A DNA stretch of 9,207 nt. It comes from Deltaproteobacteria bacterium. Its GTDB lineage: Bacteria; Desulfobacterota; Binatia; Bin18. The DNA lies in contig JACQEL010000060.1 in NCBI GenBank assembly GCA_016200595.1, positions 1-9,207 on the forward strand. The letters run 5' to 3'. Positions 6,559 to 9,207 of this stretch are shown here, piece after piece (positions within the stretch are counted from its first letter, which is position 1; every line of letters begins with the position of its first letter). Under the pieces are notes generated by a model, which saw nothing but the letters and a program-made list of their open reading frames with translations, was not told the DNA's origin and searched no databases. A program made the translations under genes and the position numbers.

Positions 6559-6796
6559 CACCCAAGCAGAAGCCGAAGCCGAAGCGTGTTTCCTCAAGGC
6601 TATTGAGATCGCGCGGCGGCAGCAAGCGAAGTCGCTGGAGTTACGGGCGGCGGTGAGCTTGAGTCGGCTGTGGCAGCAGCAGGGCAAGAAAGATGAGGCC
6701 AGGCGGATGCTGGCAGACATCTATAGCTGGTTCACTGAAGGGTTTGATACGGTGGATCTGAAGGAAGCGAAGGTGCTGCTAGAGGAGCTCTCCTGA
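6551..6796 (+). pseudogene. Out-of-frame C-terminal tail of the STAND regulator
   Basis: In the next frame these 81 codons give [20 protein letters not shown]..., then [43 protein letters not shown] and ...LLEELS before TGA. That is the usual C-terminus of this winged-helix/AAA/TPR family. In relatives as I remember them, some 50-60 residues (another repeat pair) separate the LAVLA segment from the QAEAEACF segment. Here the two abut with a frame change, so a deletion whose length is not a multiple of three is the simplest account. There is no start codon or ribosome site of its own. A second copy of its last 46 bases lies at 7857-7902. Confidence 0.75.
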
Positions 6797-6918
6797 CCGG
6801 AAAGTCTTCCCTCTCCCCATCTGATTTTCTTCCTTCGCTTCGTTTTGCTATACCTCAAAGCCGATCCGTGCTAAAGGGAGAAGTGCGGTAATAGAAAGAA
6901 AACCTCACCAATTACTCT

Positions 6919-7212
6919 ATGGCGACTGACCCAAACGATATCCGCCTGAGCCCGGCAGACAAGCAGGTACTAGCCACACTTGTTGACGGGAGCGGTAAAG
7001 AATTGTCCGAGGCATTACAGGAAGCGGTCGCTCTTTACTTAGATCGCTCGGCACCCACCTCTAAAGCGAACGGAGCACAGGACTCCGAGAATAAGCGCCA
7101 ACAGGCCTTTCTACAGGCTGCGGGTGTATGGGCAGACATGGATACGGACGTGCTGCTGGAAGAGATTTATACGCAGCGGTTGCGTTCTACCCGACCTGAA
7201 CCACAGCTGTGA
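6919..7212 (+). CDS. Antitoxin of a VapBC-like toxin-antitoxin pair
   Basis: This 97-aa acidic protein lies directly upstream of, and overlaps by 4 nt (GTGA), a PIN-domain gene. This is the standard antitoxin position. Residues ~7-45 (DIRLSPADKQVLATLV, then KELSEALQEAVALYLDR) look like a ribbon-helix-helix or similar small DNA-binding fold. Residues 46-62 are a Ser/Asn/Gln-rich linker. The C-terminal helix (RQQAFLQAAGVWADMDTDVLLEEIYTQR) would wrap the toxin, and D-x-D-x-L-L-E-E-I resembles toxin-binding tails of VapB partners. I assign no family by name. There is no good Shine-Dalgarno before the ATG, and a TATACC at 6849-6854 is only a weak -10 candidate. The preceding gap 6797-6918 shows nothing else. 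Confidence 0.7.
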   Translation: MATDPNDIRLSPADKQVLATLVDGSGKELSEALQEAVALYLDRSAPTSKANGAQDSENKRQQAFLQAAGVWADMDTDVLLEEIYTQRLRSTRPEPQL

Positions 7213-7619
7213 CCCTGCACTATCTGGTCGATACTGACTGGGTTATCCACTATTTGAAGGGCCGCGATCCCTTTGTGGAACGCTTACAGGCGCTTGGGGG
7301 GCAGAGCTTGGCAATTTCGGTTATCACCCTGGGTGAACTCTATGAGGGCGTCTATGGAGCAGCCGAACCGGACAAAAGAGCGCAAGGGCTTAAGGATTTT
7401 CTTCAGGGCGTGACCATACTGGGTCTCGATGAGGAAACCTGTCGCATCTTTGGCAAGGAACGCCGACGGTTACGCCGTGCAGGAAACTTACCAGGGGATA
7501 TGGATCTCTTCATTGGGGCAACGGCGCTGCGGCATAATTTGATCGTGCTGACCAATAATCGGCATCACTTTGAACGTATCGAGGGCCTTCACCTAGAGTC
7601 TCTTCCCTCTTCTTCATAA
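7209..7619 (+). CDS. vapC: VapC-like PIN-domain ribonuclease toxin
   Basis: A 136-aa PIN domain, the usual VapC length. The metal-binding acidic residues are in place: D8 in YLVDTDWVI, E43 in ITLGELYEGV, and D97/D99 in LPGDMDLFIGATAL. These are followed by the conserved LTNNRHHF segment (N116), where His120 takes the place of the more usual Asp. VapC toxins cut tRNA or rRNA when freed from their antitoxin. Translation starts at GTG 7209, inside the antitoxin's stop (GTGA), so the pair is translationally coupled. Toxin-antitoxin pairs of this type often autoregulate through the antitoxin, but no clear operator palindrome is visible upstream. Confidence 0.9.
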   Translation: MTLHYLVDTDWVIHYLKGRDPFVERLQALGGQSLAISVITLGELYEGVYGAAEPDKRAQGLKDFLQGVTILGLDEETCRIFGKERRRLRRAGNLPGDMDLFIGATALRHNLIVLTNNRHHFERIEGLHLESLPSSS

Positions 7620-7728
7620 CACTGTAGTCGACACAGGCTTCCCCTACCTTAGAGGGAGGATGCTCTGACGAGTGCATTCCTTGGAAAGCACGAGCGACAT
7701 TCGCAGCGTCCGCAGACCGCCACTCGCG

Positions 7729-7763
7729 GGGAGGGCAGCACCGGGCGTGGCGGCTGCCCTCCC
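7729..7763. other. 11-bp perfect stem-loop downstream of the toxin
   Basis: GGGAGGGCAGC at 7729-7739 pairs exactly with GCTGCCCTCCC at 7753-7763 around a 13-nt GC-rich loop. No T-run follows on either strand, so it is not a classic intrinsic terminator. It may be part of a degenerate repeat. The rest of 7620-7789 shows no gene, only a small hairpin at 7672-7691. Confidence 0.5.
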
Positions 7764-7789
7764 TTGTGCCCCCCTGCCCGGTTGTCTGG

Positions 7790-7845
7790 CTAGTCCCCGC
7801 CATTCCCCAGCCCGGTGAGCGTGCCGGTGATGGTGCCGCTTATTC
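7790..7845 (-). pseudogene. Relic of the 3' end of a paralogue of the secreted 183-aa protein
   Basis: On the minus strand this encodes SGTITGTLTGLGNGGD then TAG, matching the SGTLTGTITGVK C-terminus of the secreted protein. Over 33 bases (7808-7840 against 2819-2851), 28 are identical. There is no upstream coding frame, since a TAG lies just before it. The match is short and Gly/Thr-repetitive. Its weight comes from its position directly beside the regulator relic in matching orientation. Confidence 0.5.
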
Positions 7846-7856
7846 CGGCCTACCTT

Positions 7857-7930
7857 CTGAAGGGTTTGATACGGTGGATCTGAAGGAAGCGAAGGTGCTG
7901 CTGGAAGAATTGAGCCATTTGAAGAATTGA
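7857..7930 (+). pseudogene. Relic of the 3' end of a second STAND regulator gene
   Basis: 7857-7902 is identical, base for base, to 6735-6780 in the regulator tail. In the matching frame it reads [18 protein letters not shown], then SHLKN and TGA at 7928-7930. No upstream frame or start exists, so this is a non-functional fragment. Past 7902 the two copies differ at the DNA level while still encoding LEELS, which argues for a diverged paralogue rather than a recent copy of the same end. Confidence 0.8.
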
Positions 7931-7968
7931 GCCATTGAGTCATTGAAGCAATGAAAAAATGGCTCAAT
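7904..7968. repeat. Direct and inverted ATTGAGCCATT repeats
   Basis: GAAGAATTGAGCCATT is repeated with a 17-bp period (7904-7919 and 7921-7936). Its core ATTGAGCCATT has an exact inverted copy, AATGGCTCAAT, at 7958-7968. The inverted pair can enclose a smaller CATTG-AAG-CAATG hairpin (7941-7953). Similar CAATGAA-like words continue to about 7992. This looks like an AT-rich intergenic repeat grown over the end of the relic gene. Confidence 0.6.
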
Positions 7969-8050
7969 GATCCAATGAACAAATGAAGCAATTTGGACAA
8001 TCCCTTGCCCAGCTAATTGCTGAAAGACCATAAGCGTCTTGCCTGTCCTG

Positions 8051-8059
8051 TGGTATAAA
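8051..8059 (+). promoter_or_regulatory. Extended -10 promoter for the GST gene
   Basis: TGGTATAAA is an extended -10 (TGn then TATAAA at 8054-8059). Transcription would begin about seven bases on, at or next to the ATG at 8067. No good -35 is seen, which extended -10 promoters can do without. There is no Shine-Dalgarno before the ATG, so a leaderless mRNA fits. Confidence 0.5.
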
Positions 8060-8066
8060 AGCCGTT

Positions 8067-8759
8067 ATGGCGATCATTCTGTATGGTAACCGCCTCTCGC
8101 CCTTTGTCGAGAAAGTCCACCGCGGGTTAATGCTGAAGCAGATTCCTTTCCAACAGCATGAGCCACATGGTCCTTTCGATCTGCGCCGTAATAACCCGAC
8201 CACAGGTAAGATGCCAGCTCTTGACCTCGACGGCCAACGGCTGTTCGACTCAACCCTCATCCTACGGGCACTTGATGAATTCAAGCCTGAGCCGCCGCTG
8301 TTGTCTCCTGATCCCCCAATAGCGGCTCAACAGCGTTTGCTTGAAGACTGGGCTGACGAATCCCTGTATTGGTACGGCATGGTGCTGCGCTGGAACATCC
8401 CGGCGAACACAACTCGTACCATAAAGTTAATCTGCAAAGATTTGCCGCCGGTTGTACGTCCGTTGATCAAGCTTATGGCGCCACGTTTTGTCGCGTCACA
8501 AACTCGCGCCCAAGGGCTGGGGAGGTTACCACTCAACGTCCTGCTGCAGGAATTGGACAGACACCTCGCCAATCTAGTGCAGCTACTGGGCGACGGTCCC
8601 TTCTTTTTCAGCACCTCGCAACCGAGTATTGCCGATCTCGCGGTCTTCGGCCAGCTCGGCTTCCTCTATTCTCCGGTCACACCTGAAGGCACCGCGGCAG
8701 TAGAGAAATATTCTGAATTACTCGAATTCTGCCAGCGACTGGATGCAATGACGGATTAG
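8067..8759 (+). CDS. Glutathione S-transferase family protein
   Basis: A 230-aa cytosolic GST-fold protein. The N-terminal thioredoxin-like domain (1-~75) has ILYGNRLSPFVEKV with Ser11 in the usual catalytic Ser/Cys position. KMPALDLDG carries the cis-Pro (Pro50), and D61-S62 replaces the usual E-S glutathione-binding pair. The helical C-terminal domain contains PSIADLAVFGQL, the N-capping box (S-x-x-D) found in nearly all GSTs. Such proteins conjugate or isomerise electrophiles with glutathione, and the substrate cannot be told here. It lies near an epoxide hydrolase and a nitroreductase-like gene, but no operon links them. The ATG at 8067 is supported by the fold start and by the -10 placement. 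The stop codon overlaps the convergent gene by 4 nt. Confidence 0.9.
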   Translation: MAIILYGNRLSPFVEKVHRGLMLKQIPFQQHEPHGPFDLRRNNPTTGKMPALDLDGQRLFDSTLILRALDEFKPEPPLLSPDPPIAAQQRLLEDWADESLYWYGMVLRWNIPANTTRTIKLICKDLPPVVRPLIKLMAPRFVASQTRAQGLGRLPLNVLLQELDRHLANLVQLLGDGPFFFSTSQPSIADLAVFGQLGFLYSPVTPEGTAAVEKYSELLEFCQRLDAMTD

Positions 8760-9112
8760 CTGGTCGGCGTGATCTCGAAGGCAAATTCCTGTTTGTACCA
8801 GCCGATCCACTTGAACACCTTGGCCAGGAAATATTTCCGTAAGAACAGCGACAGAACTTCGGTCCTGATGCCAGCATCTTCACGCCAGATTGCAGTTCCC
8901 TGTAGAGTCGTAGAGCCGATGCGCAAGGTAGTATCGGGATTCTTACGCAGGTTCTTTACCCAATCCGCATCCACGCCACGGGCCGAGGTGACATAGATCT
9001 TGCCGTTGCCGGCGGCAAACCAGATTTTCACGGTGTGCGGCTTGCCGCTCTTGCGGCCTCTGACAGTTAAGTGCACGAGGGATTCGCGATTGAGGGCTTG
9101 TAAGTCAGGCAT
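8756..9112 (-). CDS. Deazaflavin (F420)-dependent nitroreductase-like protein
   Basis: This 118-aa protein has the small split beta-barrel of the F420-dependent nitroreductase/DUF385 group. LTVRGRKSGKPHTVKIWF, then GKIYVTSARGVDADWVKNLRKNPDTTLRI, are the family's core strands and cofactor-side segments. A variable C-terminal part (EDAGIRTEVLSLFLRKYFLAK) follows. Members bind F420 (some flavin or heme) and reduce or oxidise varied substrates. This one's substrate is unknown, and its use of F420 is inferred. The ATG at 9112 has only a weak AGAAGA upstream. It lies 11 bases after the stop of another minus-strand gene, so the two are probably co-transcribed. Its TAA shares bases with the GST's TAG. 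Confidence 0.85.
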   Translation of the reverse strand: MPDLQALNRESLVHLTVRGRKSGKPHTVKIWFAAGNGKIYVTSARGVDADWVKNLRKNPDTTLRIGSTTLQGTAIWREDAGIRTEVLSLFLRKYFLAKVFKWIGWYKQEFAFEITPTS

Positions 9113-9123
9113 AGCAATGTCTT

Positions 9124-9207
9124 CTACATAGACACAAACCGTTGCTCATGGCTCTGCAAATGATGCGGCTCAATGGTAATGGTGCGCTCGGGCGACGCGA
9201 CCGTAGT
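9124..9207 (-). CDS. 3' end of a minus-strand gene (partial, runs off the window)
   Basis: The last 27 codons before TAG at 9124-9126 read VASPERTITIEPHHLQSHEQ and end RFVSM. The frame is open to the window edge. I do not recognise it with certainty. The pattern 'tItIeP..HH' vaguely recalls the C-terminal region of branched-chain-amino-acid-type ABC substrate-binding proteins, a low-confidence guess. The stop is 11 bases upstream of the nitroreductase-like start, which suggests an operon. Confidence 0.45.
   Translation of the reverse strand, partial: TTVASPERTITIEPHHLQSHEQRFVSM

Noticed and set aside
7644..8000. 118-codon minus-strand open frame across the relic region
   Set aside because: It runs through hairpins and both relics in a frame that matches neither parent protein.

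Overview
The window is about 9.2 kb of GC-rich bacterial DNA, probably from an uncultivated soil or sponge-type lineage. I recognise no taxonomic marker. The gene mix (EHN-type epoxide hydrolase, PQQ-type sugar dehydrogenase, a winged-helix/AAA/TPR regulator, an F420-type nitroreductase-like protein) and the 'GTAGGGGCG' intergenic repeats resemble what I know of Binatota/Desulfobacterota and Tectomicrobia-like genomes. That is inference only. TGA is used as a normal stop by several genes here, so the standard bacterial code applies. I saw no tRNA, rRNA, CRISPR array, transposase or phage gene.

Left part (1-2800): a tandem-repeat leader precedes an epoxide hydrolase gene split by an in-frame TGA two codons before its nucleophilic Asp. 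Next comes a secreted PQQ-dependent sugar dehydrogenase whose 5' end runs through a palindromic repeat element. An intrinsic terminator and an intergenic repeat follow it.

Centre (2800-6800): a divergent locus. Leftward run a conserved-looking 74-codon ORF, one or two very small ORFs with strong Shine-Dalgarno sequences, and a 183-aa secreted beta-rich protein. Rightward runs an 858-aa regulator made of an OmpR/PhoB-type winged helix, a STAND/AAA ATPase and TPR-like repeats. Between them, just upstream of the regulator, are four GGTTCAG-like heptads at exact 11-bp spacing, plus a fifth two turns away. This is the layout bound by PhoB and SARP winged helices, so the regulator may control itself and the divergent operon. 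The regulator's last ~80 codons are out of frame, apparently after an internal deletion.

Right part (6900-9207): a VapBC-like toxin-antitoxin pair. Then a non-coding scar in which a relic of the secreted protein's 3' end (minus strand) is joined to a relic of the regulator's 3' end (plus strand). This is what remains if a second copy of the central divergent locus lost its middle. It is followed by a GST-family gene with an extended -10 placed for a leaderless transcript, a convergent F420/deazaflavin nitroreductase-like gene overlapping it by 4 nt, and the 3' end of a further minus-strand gene.

The most novel-looking unit is the central divergent cassette (STAND regulator, heptad operator, micro-ORFs, secreted barrel-like protein), together with evidence that it was once duplicated within a few kb.
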